Origin: SIG351 sp045627045
Lineage (GTDB): Bacteria; Bacillota; Clostridia; HGM11327
Reading direction: 5' to 3'
Assembly: GCA_045627045.1 (NCBI GenBank)
Contig: JAZQMY010000054.1
Coordinates: 1-64,000, forward strand
DNA length: 64,000 nucleotides
Shown here: positions 16,325 to 25,679 of the stretch, piece by piece
Numbering within the stretch: the first letter of the stretch is position 1
Layout of the letters: every line of letters begins with the position of its first letter
The notes under the pieces: model-generated
Database searches by the model: none
Told to the model about the DNA's origin: nothing
What the model saw: only the letters and a program-made list of their open reading frames with translations
Position numbers and translations under genes: made by a program

Positions 16325-17422
16325 TTATAATCTTAATATACTGTAATCCTTTATGTACGGAAGAAGCTCTTCCTCGTCGTTTGCCGTAGTGATAAAGGTC
16401 TGGAATTTGCTTAGGTACTCAAGCACATATTTCTTTCTTGTCTTGTCAAGCTCACTGAGAACGTCATCAAGAAGAACAACCGGCTTTTCGCCTGTTTCCG
16501 CAAGTGCTATTTCCGTCTGCGCAAAGAGCATTGAAAGAAGCAATATTCTCTGCTGACCCTGCGAACAGAATTTCTTTGCATTCTTTCTGTTCAGATAGAA
16601 TGCAAGGTCATCAAGGTGACAGCCCTTTATTGCTCTGTATTTCTCTATCTCTTCGTCCCTTACGGAACTGAGCATTTCGTTATACTCATCGAGTATTTCA
16701 TCGTATGTCTTTTCAGCAGTCTCCACAGCTGATTCGAACTCCACATACACATCATCCTTTTTGCCTGTAAGGCTTGAATAAATCTCACTTATCCTGTCAT
16801 TCAGGCAATCAATGAAGAATCTTCTCTTGTACTCGATATAGCTTCCGTTTTCCGCAAGCATCTGATTGTAGGTATCAAGCTCAATGAATCTTTCTTCGCC
16901 GGAAAAATGCTTCAGAAGCTTATTTTTCTGCCTTATGACCTTTTTGTAAAGCTGAAGTGCGGAGCAATACCTGCTGTCGATCTTTGATATTGCAATATCT
17001 ATGAATTTTCTTCTCTTTTCAGGCCCTTCCTTGATGATTTCAAGTGTATCCGGAGAGAATATGACTGTATTCAGCTTTCCGACTATATCGGCGACCTTTT
17101 TTATTTCCTGATTATTGTATTTTATCTTTTTGGAGTTATCGCTGTTAATGAGTATATTCAGCTTTTCGCTTCCGCTTTCGGTATGGAATTCGCCCATAAG
17201 CACGCAGTACGGCTTATCGAACAGTATCATATCCGTATCCTGATTTGTTCTGTGCGATCTCAGGGACGAAAGGAACGCTATTGCTTCTACAATATTCGTT
17301 TTTCCGGCCCCGTTATCTCCCGTGATTATGGTAGTACCGTTCTTGAATTCAAAATCCCTGTATTCATAGTTTCTGAAACAAGTCAATGTCAATTCCGAAA
17401 TATACAATAGCTTTTCCTCCAA
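16325..17422 (-). CDS. recF: DNA replication and repair protein RecF
   Basis: RecF is an SMC-like ATPase that helps RecOR load RecA at gaps. The 365-residue protein shows Walker A GDNGAGKTNIVEA near residue 35, a central coiled-coil-like helical part, the ABC signature in FCSQGQQRILLLSM near residue 285 and Walker B VVLLDDVLSELD near residue 313. It lies 21 bases after the S4-domain gene in the conserved dnaA-dnaN-S4-recF order, which supports the assignment. Confidence 0.95.
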   Translation of the reverse strand: MEEKLLYISELTLTCFRNYEYRDFEFKNGTTIITGDNGAGKTNIVEAIAFLSSLRSHRTNQDTDMILFDKPYCVLMGEFHTESGSEKLNILINSDNSKKIKYNNQEIKKVADIVGKLNTVIFSPDTLEIIKEGPEKRRKFIDIAISKIDSRYCSALQLYKKVIRQKNKLLKHFSGEERFIELDTYNQMLAENGSYIEYKRRFFIDCLNDRISEIYSSLTGKKDDVYVEFESAVETAEKTYDEILDEYNEMLSSVRDEEIEKYRAIKGCHLDDLAFYLNRKNAKKFCSQGQQRILLLSMLFAQTEIALAETGEKPVVLLDDVLSELDKTRKKYVLEYLSKFQTFITTANDEEELLPYIKDYSILRL

Positions 17423-17443
17423 TACCGTGACTTCAGGTCACAC

Positions 17444-17662
17444 TCATTCATTTGCGGCAACGTATGTCTCGTTATCTCCCTCGACTGTTACCGTGTCTCC
17501 GCTTCTTATTTTTTTGCCTCTGCGAAGCTCCTTTTCTCCGTTTACCGAAACCTCGCCGTCAAGTATCATAGCCTTGCCCTCGCCGCCTGTGTAGCAGATT
17601 CCCGCAATCTTGAGGAACTGATTCAGAGTAACGTATTCGTCTGCAAAAATTACTTTTTTCAT
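17444..17662 (-). CDS. S4-domain RNA-binding protein (YaaA/RlbA type)
   Basis: A 72-residue protein made of little more than one S4 RNA-binding domain: VTLNQFLKIAGICYTGGEGKAMI, then VSVNGEKELRRGKKIRSGDTV. Such proteins lie between dnaN and recF in most Firmicutes and are linked to ribosome assembly. The context here, 16 bases after the second dnaN and 21 before recF, fits this exactly. Confidence 0.9.
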   Translation of the reverse strand: MKKVIFADEYVTLNQFLKIAGICYTGGEGKAMILDGEVSVNGEKELRRGKKIRSGDTVTVEGDNETYVAANE

Positions 17663-17678
17663 GTTTTATCTCCCTGAA

Positions 17679-18773
17679 TCAGAGTCTTATCGGGAGGATA
17701 AGATATACGATATCCTTATTCTCTACCGGTCTGATTACACATACCCTCGTTGCAGTAGTAAATTCAAATTCAAGATCGTCATAATCAATATTTCTGAGTA
17801 TTTCTATGAAGAACTTTGAATTGAATCCTATTACAAGCGGATCACCCTCTGTCTTGACCTGAATCTCTTCATAGGCTTCGCCCGATTCGCTGTTTGATGT
17901 TACAAAGAGCTTGCTGAAGCTGATGTCAAGCTTTACAGGATAGAGAGTGTTCTTATCCGAAAGAATAAATGCTCTTTCAAGAATAGAAAGAAGAGTCTGT
18001 CTGCTGCAAACGATTCTTGTCTTGTATTCGGTAGGTATCAGCTTTGAGTAATTGATGAAGCTGCCTGCAATGAGTCCCGTAACGAGAGTTGTGTTTCCTA
18101 CTGTCAGCTTGATATACTTCTGATTGAATACGACCTTTGTTGTCTTGCCTTCCTCATCAGCAGAGGAGACGATATCGTAAATAAGCTTTGCCGGAATAAT
18201 GATCTCGAATGAAAGATCATCGGCAAGCTTTCCGTGTGTGAGAGAAAGTCTGTAGCTGTCTGATGATACAACATCAAGAACGCCGTTTGAACACTTGAAC
18301 AATATACCGTTAAGGGCAGGCTTTGATTCCTCTATTGAAGTTGTGAAGTAAGTCTGTCTTATATATTTTCTGAGCTCTTCTGTTGCTATTTCAAAGTTTA
18401 CGTTTCCTGCAATGTCATCCATGAATGTATACTCGCCTACGGGTGCGCCCTGAATGGAGTATTTCATGTTAATATAGCTGACTGTCATGAGATTTGTATC
18501 GTTTGCTTTCAGTTCTATCATTACTGACGGCATTTTTGATACTATATCTCTTAAAAGAGAGCCCGGAAGAAGAATCTTTCCCGGTTCGTCTATATGAGCC
18601 GGAATTGAAGTAGAAAGAGTCTGAGACTGGTTTGTTGCAACAAGTCTCAATTCATCTTCTTTTGTCTCCATATAAATATACTGATAAATGGGTGATGTAC
18701 CCTTTGCAGCAGCTGCCTTCTGAACTGTCTGTATGGCAGCTACGAGATCCTGCTGTAAGCACGTCGATTTCAT
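17679..18773 (-). CDS. dnaN: DNA polymerase III beta subunit (sliding clamp), second copy
   Basis: A 364-residue beta clamp that encircles DNA and tethers the polymerase. I chose the ATG at 18773 (MKSTCLQQDL) because an AGAAGGAC ribosome site precedes it and the N-terminus aligns with the other copy. A longer frame to 18911 has no support. Clamp landmarks are FKCSNGVLDVVSSDSYRLS near residue 160, GSFINYSKLIPTEYKTR near residue 240 and the C-terminal VYLILPIRL, which forms part of the protein-binding pocket. It is clearly paralogous to the preceding gene, sharing patterns such as YINMK, FEIIIPA, GNTT.VTGLI and LSILERA, but is well diverged. Which of the two is the main clamp is unknown. Confidence 0.9.
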   Translation of the reverse strand: MKSTCLQQDLVAAIQTVQKAAAAKGTSPIYQYIYMETKEDELRLVATNQSQTLSTSIPAHIDEPGKILLPGSLLRDIVSKMPSVMIELKANDTNLMTVSYINMKYSIQGAPVGEYTFMDDIAGNVNFEIATEELRKYIRQTYFTTSIEESKPALNGILFKCSNGVLDVVSSDSYRLSLTHGKLADDLSFEIIIPAKLIYDIVSSADEEGKTTKVVFNQKYIKLTVGNTTLVTGLIAGSFINYSKLIPTEYKTRIVCSRQTLLSILERAFILSDKNTLYPVKLDISFSKLFVTSNSESGEAYEEIQVKTEGDPLVIGFNSKFFIEILRNIDYDDLEFEFTTATRVCVIRPVENKDIVYLILPIRL

Positions 18774-18829
18774 AGTAGTTGTCCTTCTTTTATTTAAATA
18801 TGTGTTTGTGTATGTAGAGCACGTGGATT

Positions 18830-18893
18830 TGTTGAAAACTGATATTTCAGCGTAAAACTCCGCAAGAAATGCCGTTGATAAAATTGTTGATAA
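18830..18893. promoter_or_regulatory. DnaA-box-like cluster between the two dnaN genes
   Basis: TGTTGATAA at 18885-18893 (reverse TTATCAACA) differs by one base from the DnaA box TTATCCACA. CGTTGATAA at 18873-18881 and TGTTGAAAA at 18830-18838 are weaker relatives. The 165-bp gap carries no other feature except the ribosome site of the downstream gene. Confidence 0.35.
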
Positions 18894-18938
18894 AATATCC
18901 TGTGTCAACAAACCACGAAAATAAGCTTTTGAGCTACT

Positions 18939-20030
18939 TTATATTCTGATCGGGAAAATGAGATAGAAGAGCTCTTCATTCTGCGCAGGAGTGATTTTAC
19001 ATATCCTTGTGCCGGATGAAAACTCGAATACAACCATATCACATTCCATATTTTTCAGTATTTCAATGAAATTCTTTGAATTGAATGCGATAGTCAGCGG
19101 TGAGCCGTCTGTTGTGATATCTATTTCTTCGTATCCGTTTCCGTGGTCATTGTTTGAAGAAACATAAAGCTTACTGTAATTGATGTCAAATCTGACAGTG
19201 TAGAGTGATTCATCGGAAAGAAGTGATGCTCTTTCGAGAATCGAGAGGAACATTGTTCTTTCTGATATGATCCTTGTAGTATAAAGTGTAGGTATTATAC
19301 TTTGATAATTTACGAATTTTCCCGAGATAAGGCCTGTGATCACTGTGGTATTTCCCGTATTTATCCTTATATATTTAGAATTGAAGGTAATAACGGTGTT
19401 CTCGTGATTGTATTTGTCGGGTGAATTTATTATCTCAAATACAAGCCTTGCCGGAATTATGATTTCAAACGATATATTGCTTTCAATATTGACTTTTCTG
19501 AAAGCAATTCTCGTTGCATCGGTGGATACAAAGGAAAGAACGCCGTTTTCGGCCTTCATCTGGATTCCTGCAAGGACAGGTCTGTTTTCCTGTATTACCG
19601 ATGTGAAATATGTCTGTTTTATCGCGGTTTTGAAGAGAGCTGTGTTTATGCTGAACGAAACGTCTTCATTTATATTCTCTGTGAAAGTAAAGCCTGTCGA
19701 GGAAAGACACTGTATGGTGAATTTCATATTGATATAATTTACTTTCATTATATTGTCTTTATTTATATCAATATTGATCTGTACGTCAGGCATTTTTGCC
19801 AGAATTTCTCTGAAAAGACTTGTCGGTACGAGTATTTCTCCGCTTTCTTCAACGTCTGCATCTATGGAAACTACTACCGTCTCCTCTCCGCAAATGCCTA
19901 TGACCTTTGCGGTGTTATTTTCTGCTCTCAAAAGGGCATACTGATAGAGTAGTGACGGGTTTTTTCCTGTAACCTTCTGTGCAGTCTGGACTGCATTAAG
20001 AATATCCTGCTGTGAACAAGTCAGCTTCAT
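18939..20030 (-). CDS. dnaN: DNA polymerase III beta subunit (sliding clamp), first copy
   Basis: A 363-residue beta clamp directly after dnaA, the position of the canonical dnaN. It begins MKLTCSQQDILNAVQTAQKV. Clamp landmarks include ENGVLSFVSTDATRIAF near residue 158, FEIIIPARLVFEII, GKFVNYQSIIPTLYTTR near residue 238 and the terminal LFYLIFPIRI. Compared with typical clostridial clamps, the early segment (KNPSLLYQYALL) departs from the usual STIPALEGI wording, and the second copy does so too. The product would be a homodimeric ring, and heterodimers of the two copies are conceivable. Confidence 0.92.
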   Translation of the reverse strand: MKLTCSQQDILNAVQTAQKVTGKNPSLLYQYALLRAENNTAKVIGICGEETVVVSIDADVEESGEILVPTSLFREILAKMPDVQINIDINKDNIMKVNYINMKFTIQCLSSTGFTFTENINEDVSFSINTALFKTAIKQTYFTSVIQENRPVLAGIQMKAENGVLSFVSTDATRIAFRKVNIESNISFEIIIPARLVFEIINSPDKYNHENTVITFNSKYIRINTGNTTVITGLISGKFVNYQSIIPTLYTTRIISERTMFLSILERASLLSDESLYTVRFDINYSKLYVSSNNDHGNGYEEIDITTDGSPLTIAFNSKNFIEILKNMECDMVVFEFSSGTRICKITPAQNEELFYLIFPIRI

Positions 20031-20082
20031 TAAATTTATGCTCCGATCTGTGTCAATATGTCAGTAAAAATTGACGTTTAAA

Positions 20083-20133
20083 TGTTGATAAAGCGTTTTT
20101 TTACGGTTTTAACGTAATTTTTTATGTTGAAAA
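20083..20133. promoter_or_regulatory. DnaA-box-like sites in the dnaA-dnaN gap
   Basis: TGTTGATAA at 20083-20091 and TGTTGAAAA at 20125-20133 read TTATCAACA and TTTTCAACA on the other strand, close to the DnaA box. The 115-bp gap is AT-rich, and in many Firmicutes this interval is part of oriC. Confidence 0.4.
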
Positions 20134-20145
20134 CTTTTGCCGGCA

Positions 20146-21483
20146 TCAGTTGATAATCATATCTTCAACCTTGTCGATGATGTCTTTTTTCTGGGGATCG
20201 TTTGCTATTGCATCCTCAACAACGCCGATTGAGTTGATTATTGTTGAGTGATTTCTGCCTCCGAACTCCTCACTTATCTTTTTGAGCTCCCATCCGAGAA
20301 GCTTTTTTGTCATGTAGATTGCAACGTGTCTCGGGAAGGCGACCGTGTGCTTTCTCTGCTGTGACTCAAGGTCAAGGAGACTTACGTTGAAATAGCTTGA
20401 TACTACCTGCTTGATTTTTGAAATAGTGACCTTTTCTGAAGGTACGGCAGGTGTCTTGCCGAGAGTCTGAACGGTGAAATTGAGATCGACCACGCTGTTT
20501 GAGAGCTGGGATGTGAAAAGAATCTTTTTCAATACGCCCTCAAGCTCTCTTACGTCGCCCGATTTATATTCCTCGGCGATGAATGAAAGTGAATCGTTAT
20601 CAATATCAAGCATCATTTCCCCTGCCTTCTCCTGAAGAATGGCAAGTCTTGTTTCATAATCCGGCGGCTGAATGTCGCAGATAAGGCCGTTATCGAATCT
20701 TGACTGTATTCTCTTTTCAAGAGTCTCAATATCGTGAGGATGACGGTCTGAAGTAAGGACAATCTGCTTGTTTGCGCTTGTGAGAGTATTGAAAGTATTA
20801 AAGAACTCCTCCTGGGTTTCCTTCTTGCCTGCGATAAATTGAATATCATCAATAAGCAGGAGGTCTACCATTCTGTATTTGTTCTTGAAGTTCTCCTTCT
20901 TTTGGTAATTGTTATCCTTGGAATAACGAACTGCCTCTACGAAGTCGCTTGTGAACTCTTCACTTGTAACGTAAAGATACTTCATTTCGGGATGAAGCTT
21001 CTTTACACGCTGGCATATAGCCTGCATGAGGTGAGTTTTGCCTACGCCTGATTTGCCGTAAATAAAGAGCGGATTATATGATTTGGAAGGGGACTCTGCA
21101 ACTGCTGATGCTGCGGCATGAGCAAACTGGCTGTTCTTGCCTACAACGAATGTTTCAAATGACTTGAACGGCTGAGAATTTTTTCCGTCCTCTTCTTTTT
21201 TTTCTTTTGTCTCTTCCATAAGTGCGTCAACTTCGACAGGAGTGACGAACTGAACGTCTGTGATGGTTTTATTGAGTCTGCGTACAGCACCGAGTGCGGG
21301 AAGCTTGTATCTGTTGTGACAGAGATTCCTTGTGTAGTCGTTATTGACCTTGACATAAAGAATGTTCTCCTTTATGGTTACTCCCTCTGTTTCACTGAGA
21401 AATGCCTGAAAAATAGCAGGTGCTATATTTTCTGACAGCAATGCTTTTGCCTGATCCCACAGGTTTTTATGTTGTTCACTCAT
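20146..21483 (-). CDS. dnaA: Chromosomal replication initiator protein DnaA
   Basis: DnaA binds DnaA boxes and opens oriC. I take ATG at 21483 (MSEQHKNLWDQAKALL), preceded by AAAAAAGGTA, because it matches the usual N-terminus; the extra 16 codons upstream are hydrophobic and unlike DnaA. The 445-residue protein has domain I (1-85), a Glu/Lys linker, AAA+ domain III with Walker A GKSGVGKTH near residue 140 and Walker B LLLIDDIQF near residue 203, and domain IV with the DNA-binding signature GGRNHSTIINSI near residue 418. It is followed by two dnaN genes. Its upstream 234 bp is very AT-rich and may hold the unwinding element. Confidence 0.97.
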   Translation of the reverse strand: MSEQHKNLWDQAKALLSENIAPAIFQAFLSETEGVTIKENILYVKVNNDYTRNLCHNRYKLPALGAVRRLNKTITDVQFVTPVEVDALMEETKEKKEEDGKNSQPFKSFETFVVGKNSQFAHAAASAVAESPSKSYNPLFIYGKSGVGKTHLMQAICQRVKKLHPEMKYLYVTSEEFTSDFVEAVRYSKDNNYQKKENFKNKYRMVDLLLIDDIQFIAGKKETQEEFFNTFNTLTSANKQIVLTSDRHPHDIETLEKRIQSRFDNGLICDIQPPDYETRLAILQEKAGEMMLDIDNDSLSFIAEEYKSGDVRELEGVLKKILFTSQLSNSVVDLNFTVQTLGKTPAVPSEKVTISKIKQVVSSYFNVSLLDLESQQRKHTVAFPRHVAIYMTKKLLGWELKKISEEFGGRNHSTIINSIGVVEDAIANDPQKKDIIDKVEDMIIN

Positions 21484-21717
21484 AAAAAAATACCTTTTTT
21501 CTATATAATATATCACTATATATAATATCATTATTTTAATAAAATTTCAAGCGATTTTTTCAGAAAAAAGGTATATTTTTTGATAAAAAGCCATATTTTA
21601 CCGAAAAAAGGTAAAAAAACAATATTAAAGAAGAAACGGCAAAATAAGAAAAGCCTGCAGGAGCAAAAGCTGTATGCTTTCATCCCGACGGGCTTCAAAT
21701 TCAAATATTATATTTTA

Positions 21718-22785
21718 TTATTCTGTTATCGTGCCTCCGCCGACAAGCTTCATTCCGTCATAAAGAACTACTGCCTGACCCGGAGTGATCGCACGCTGCG
21801 GCTCATCAAACGTGACCTTGACCTTACCGTCAGTCAAAACCTCTGCAACGGCAGGTGCCTCCTTTGCACGGTAACGCGTCTTGGCGGTTACACGGATAGG
21901 CTTATCGGGCTTCTCGATTGATACCCAGTTGAAGTCATCTGCAATGAGTGTGTCGGAGAATATCCTGTCCTCGGGAGTAAGAAGTATATCCGAAGTCAGA
22001 ACGTCCTTCCTGCAGACGTAGAGAGGCGCAGGAAGAGAAAGACCGAGACCTTTTCTCTGTCCTATCGTGTAATGGATTATTCCTTTGTTTTTGCCGAGTA
22101 TCCTGCCTGTCTCATCCACGAAATTACCTGTTTTATAGATTTTCTTCGTTCTTTTTGAGATGTATCCGGCATAATCCTTATCAGGTATAAAGCATATATC
22201 CTGACTCTCATGCTTGGAAGCGTTCTCAAAGCCTTCATTTCTTGCTATTGAACGGATCTCATCCTTTGAATTGAATGCTCCGAGCGGAAAAAGGATGTGT
22301 GAAAGCTGTTCCTGTGTGAGCGAATAGAGTACATAGCTCTGGTCCTTTTCGGAATTTACGCTCTTTTTCAGCACCCATCTCTTGATTGATTTATCATATT
22401 CAATCTGTGCATAGTGTCCTGTTGCGATTTTGTCGCAACCGAGCTCTTTTGCGGCATCAAGAAGTGCTCCGAATTTAAGATGCTTGTTGCATACAATACA
22501 CGGATTAGGCGTGAGACCTCTTTCGTACGATGAAACAAAGTTATCTATTACGCAGTCTGAAAATTTATTTACAAAATTAAATATATTAAAAGGAATGCCA
22601 AGCTTATCCGCAACCTTTTGCGCTTCGGCGGCATCAGATATTGTGCCACATCCGTTTTCGGAGGCATTGTCATCCCTCAGCTTCATCATGGCACCGATGC
22701 AGTCCCATCCTTCGTGAACCAGCAGTGCTGCCGCAACCGAGCTGTCTACACCTCCGCTCATGGCTATCATTGCTTTTTTATTCAT
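21718..22785 (-). CDS. mnmA: tRNA-specific 2-thiouridylase MnmA
   Basis: MnmA makes 2-thiouridine at position 34 of tRNA-Lys, Glu and Gln, using sulfur passed from a cysteine desulfurase. The 355-residue protein shows the PP-loop MSGGVDSSVAAALL at residue 9, the first catalytic Cys in NPCIVCNKHLKFG near residue 98, ATGHYAQ near residue 121, and the second catalytic Cys in ESQDICFIPD near residue 194. The start overlaps the cysK stop by eight bases, so sulfur assimilation and tRNA thiolation genes are translationally coupled. dnaA lies downstream on the same strand. Confidence 0.95.
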   Translation of the reverse strand: MNKKAMIAMSGGVDSSVAAALLVHEGWDCIGAMMKLRDDNASENGCGTISDAAEAQKVADKLGIPFNIFNFVNKFSDCVIDNFVSSYERGLTPNPCIVCNKHLKFGALLDAAKELGCDKIATGHYAQIEYDKSIKRWVLKKSVNSEKDQSYVLYSLTQEQLSHILFPLGAFNSKDEIRSIARNEGFENASKHESQDICFIPDKDYAGYISKRTKKIYKTGNFVDETGRILGKNKGIIHYTIGQRKGLGLSLPAPLYVCRKDVLTSDILLTPEDRIFSDTLIADDFNWVSIEKPDKPIRVTAKTRYRAKEAPAVAEVLTDGKVKVTFDEPQRAITPGQAVVLYDGMKLVGGGTITE

Positions 22786-23731
22786 ATGATTCTATTTCCT
22801 TTCTGACCTTGAAGAGATCGGTGGAAAGGTATCTGTCACCTGTGTCAGGGAGAAGAACGACTATGTTCTTTCCTTCGTATTCAGGCCTCTGTGCGAGCTT
22901 TACTGCCGCACTGATGGCCGCACCTGATGAAATACCTACGAGAATTCCGTCTGTTTTTGCTGTTGTTTCAGTGGCTGTGTAGGCTTCTTCATTTTCGATA
23001 TCGAAAACTTCATCGAGAATGCTCTCATCAAGTATATCCGGAACGAAGTTTGCGCCTATACCCTGGATTTTGTGTCCTGAAGCATAGCCCTTTGTGAGCA
23101 GGGGAGAGCTTGCAGGTTCTACGCCTGCTATCTTTATATTTACATTCTTAGATTTAAGGTATCTTCCTGTACCTGTTATTGTGCCGCCTGTACCGATGCC
23201 TGCAACGAATGCATCAATATTGCCGTCAAGGTCCTCCCAGATTTCAGGTCCTGTTGTTTTGAAGTGAGCCTCGGGGTTTGCGGGATTAACAAACTGACCG
23301 GCTATTATTGAGCCTGGGATCTGTTCGTTAAGCATTTCTGCCATTTCGATTGAGCCTGCCATGCCAAGTGAGCCGTCAGTAAGCATTACGGTTGCTCCGT
23401 ATGCCTCCATCAGCTTTATTCTTTCGGCAGACATAGTGTCTGGCATTGTAATAATCACTTTGTAACCTCTTGTTGCCGCTATTGCCGCAATTCCGATGCC
23501 CGTATTGCCGGATGTAGGCTCGATTATTGTTGCGCCCGGCTTGAGAATACCTGATTTTTCCGCAGTATTTATCATTTCAAGAGCAGCTCTGTCCTTGACT
23601 GAGCCTGCCGGATTGAGGTATTCAAGCTTCGCATATATGTGTGATTTTATGCCGAGCTTCTTTTCAAGTCCGCAAAGCTCAAGCAAAGGCGTTTTTCCTA
23701 CCAACTGTGATATAGATGTATATACTTTCAT
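22778..23731 (-). CDS. cysK: Cysteine synthase A (O-acetylserine sulfhydrylase)
   Basis: CysK makes cysteine from O-acetylserine and sulfide with pyridoxal phosphate. The 317-residue length fits. The PLP lysine lies in NPAGSVKDRAAL near residue 43, and the substrate-binding loop is EPTSGNTGIGIA near residue 70. The phosphate-binding GIGTGGTITGTGRYLK is near residue 177, with SSGAAISAA near residue 267. It overlaps mnmA by eight bases and follows an ABC-F gene. Confidence 0.94.
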   Translation of the reverse strand: MKVYTSISQLVGKTPLLELCGLEKKLGIKSHIYAKLEYLNPAGSVKDRAALEMINTAEKSGILKPGATIIEPTSGNTGIGIAAIAATRGYKVIITMPDTMSAERIKLMEAYGATVMLTDGSLGMAGSIEMAEMLNEQIPGSIIAGQFVNPANPEAHFKTTGPEIWEDLDGNIDAFVAGIGTGGTITGTGRYLKSKNVNIKIAGVEPASSPLLTKGYASGHKIQGIGANFVPDILDESILDEVFDIENEEAYTATETTAKTDGILVGISSGAAISAAVKLAQRPEYEGKNIVVLLPDTGDRYLSTDLFKVRKEIESYE

Positions 23732-23774
23732 AGTGTCACTTCCATAATATATTTATAAATTTTAATTATTGTGA

Positions 23775-25679
23775 TTACTCACTCAGCATGATCCATTCTT
23801 CTGTTGCTTCGTCAAGTTGCTTCAGTATTTCTTCATACTTTATATTCATTTCCTTAGATTTTTTACTATCCTTATAGACTTCTTCGGAAGCAAGAAGCTG
23901 TTCAAGCTCTGTTTTCTTCTTTTCAAGCTCTTCGATTTCTTTTTCAAGGGCTTTCAGTTTGTTTTTATGCTCTTTCTGTTCCTTTTGTGCTTCTTTTTCT
24001 TTTTTCTGCTGCTTTTCAATGGCGGTTTTTGTTATAAGTTGACCGTTTGACTCAAGCTCGCTTTCGTCCATATTGATTTTTTCGATATAATCGTCATAAT
24101 TACCGATATATTTCGTGATTTTTGAGCCTTCCATGACGTAAACATAGTCTGCAATACGGTTAATGAAATATCTGTCATGCGATACCGTTATGAGCGTTCC
24201 GTTGTAGTCCTCGAGCGCTGACTCAAGTATTTCCTTTGATGCCATATCGAGGTGGTTTGTTGGCTCATCGAGAAGAAGAAGGTTATCGTGACGGAGCATC
24301 AGCTTTATAAGCATTACTCTTGCCTTTTCGCCGCCGGAAAGCGATGAGATTGTCTTGAAAACATCGTCTCCCCTGAAGAGAAAAACGCCGCATATCTTTC
24401 TGATGAAGGTAATCTCAAGATCAGGAAAATCATCGTATATTTCCGTTAAAATATCCTTCTGCTCGTGAAGGTTTGCCACCGACTGATCGTAGTAACCTAT
24501 GCTTACCCTGCTGCCGTAGCAAACCTCGCCCGCGTCAGGTTGAATAATGCCGTTGATTATCTTCAGAAGCGTTGTTTTGCCGCAACCGTTTTCACCGATT
24601 ATGGCGATTCTGTCTCCCTTCACAACGTGCATCGAGAAGTCCTTGAATAGCTCTCTTGAGCCGAATGTCTTGCTGACCTCCTCAAGAAATAGGACGTCAT
24701 TTCCGCTTTCCCTGTCAATATCAAACGTGAAATGAATCGTTTCGGCACGGAAAGGCGACGTCACAAGCTTGATCTTATTCAGTTGCTTTTCACGGCTTCT
24801 TGCCTGCTTGATGCTCTTCTCACGGTTATAGCTTCTGAATGTGTCTATTATCCCCTGGAGACGCTTGATTTCCTTCTGCTGGAGAGTATACTGCTTTTCG
24901 AGAAATTCGTTGAGCTTCTGCTTTTTCTCGTAATAATCGGAATAATTTCCTTCAAAGTAAAGAAGTCCGCCGTTTTCTACTTCAGCGATCGCATCGCAGA
25001 CATTATCAAGAAAATATCTGTCATGAGAGATGACGAGAACGGTTCCCTGATAGTTTGAAAGATGATTTTCAAGCCACCTTACAACCTTCAGATCGAGGTG
25101 GTTCGTAGGCTCGTCAAGAAGCATAACATCGGGTTTTTCCAGAAGAATCTTTGCTATTGCGACTCTTGTCCTCTGTCCTCCGCTGCACTCTGAAATCTTT
25201 TTGTCAAACTCATCCGGAGTAAAGCCGAGGCCCCTCAGAACGCCTTTTATGTCGCTTTCATAGCGGTAGCCGCCCTTTTCTTCAAACTGCTCAAGCATAT
25301 CTCCGTAAACGGTCATCTGCTGTTCATATTTCGGATCATCGGGAGAAAGCTCCGTTATTACGGATTCCTGAATGCGAAGCCTTGCCTCGAGGTCTATGAG
25401 ATCATCAAAAACGTGAAGCAGAACATTGTATATTGATTCATCTGAATATAATAAAGGATGCTGCTCAAGATAGCCTACGGAAGTATTGTTTGCAAATGAA
25501 ACAATACCGTCCGTTGCCTCCTCTATTCCTGCAATTATCTTAAAAAGGGTGGTTTTGCCTGAACCGTTGGCGCCGACAAAGCCTATTTTCTGTCCGGATT
25601 CGGCTTTCAGGTCGATCTGCGAGAACAAACTGACGTCAGCAAATTCCTTCTTTATTCCTTTTAACTGTAATATAGTCAT
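23775..25679 (-). CDS. ABC-F family ATPase (ribosome-associated, YdiF/Uup type)
   Basis: This 634-residue protein has two ABC ATPase domains and no membrane segment, the ABC-F layout of translation factors and ribosome-protection proteins. Walker A sites are GANGSGKTTLF near residue 36 and GENGCGKTTLL near residue 354. Signatures are CSGGQRTRVAIAK and LSGGEKARVMLIK, each followed by LLDEPTNHLD. The linker of about 80 charged residues between domains is present. The C-terminal 100 residues form a Lys/Glu coiled coil, as in Uup/YdiF. The start immediately follows the stop of the topoisomerase A gene. Whether it is a housekeeping factor or gives antibiotic resistance cannot be told. Confidence 0.9.
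   Translation of the reverse strand: MTILQLKGIKKEFADVSLFSQIDLKAESGQKIGFVGANGSGKTTLFKIIAGIEEATDGIVSFANNTSVGYLEQHPLLYSDESIYNVLLHVFDDLIDLEARLRIQESVITELSPDDPKYEQQMTVYGDMLEQFEEKGGYRYESDIKGVLRGLGFTPDEFDKKISECSGGQRTRVAIAKILLEKPDVMLLDEPTNHLDLKVVRWLENHLSNYQGTVLVISHDRYFLDNVCDAIAEVENGGLLYFEGNYSDYYEKKQKLNEFLEKQYTLQQKEIKRLQGIIDTFRSYNREKSIKQARSREKQLNKIKLVTSPFRAETIHFTFDIDRESGNDVLFLEEVSKTFGSRELFKDFSMHVVKGDRIAIIGENGCGKTTLLKIINGIIQPDAGEVCYGSRVSIGYYDQSVANLHEQKDILTEIYDDFPDLEITFIRKICGVFLFRGDDVFKTISSLSGGEKARVMLIKLMLRHDNLLLLDEPTNHLDMASKEILESALEDYNGTLITVSHDRYFINRIADYVYVMEGSKITKYIGNYDDYIEKINMDESELESNGQLITKTAIEKQQKKEKEAQKEQKEHKNKLKALEKEIEELEKKKTELEQLLASEEVYKDSKKSKEMNIKYEEILKQLDEATEEWIMLSE

Noticed and set aside
18774..18911. 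46-codon extension of the second dnaN
   Set aside because: It spans the DnaA-box-like sites, has no ribosome site, and the family N-terminus begins at 18773.
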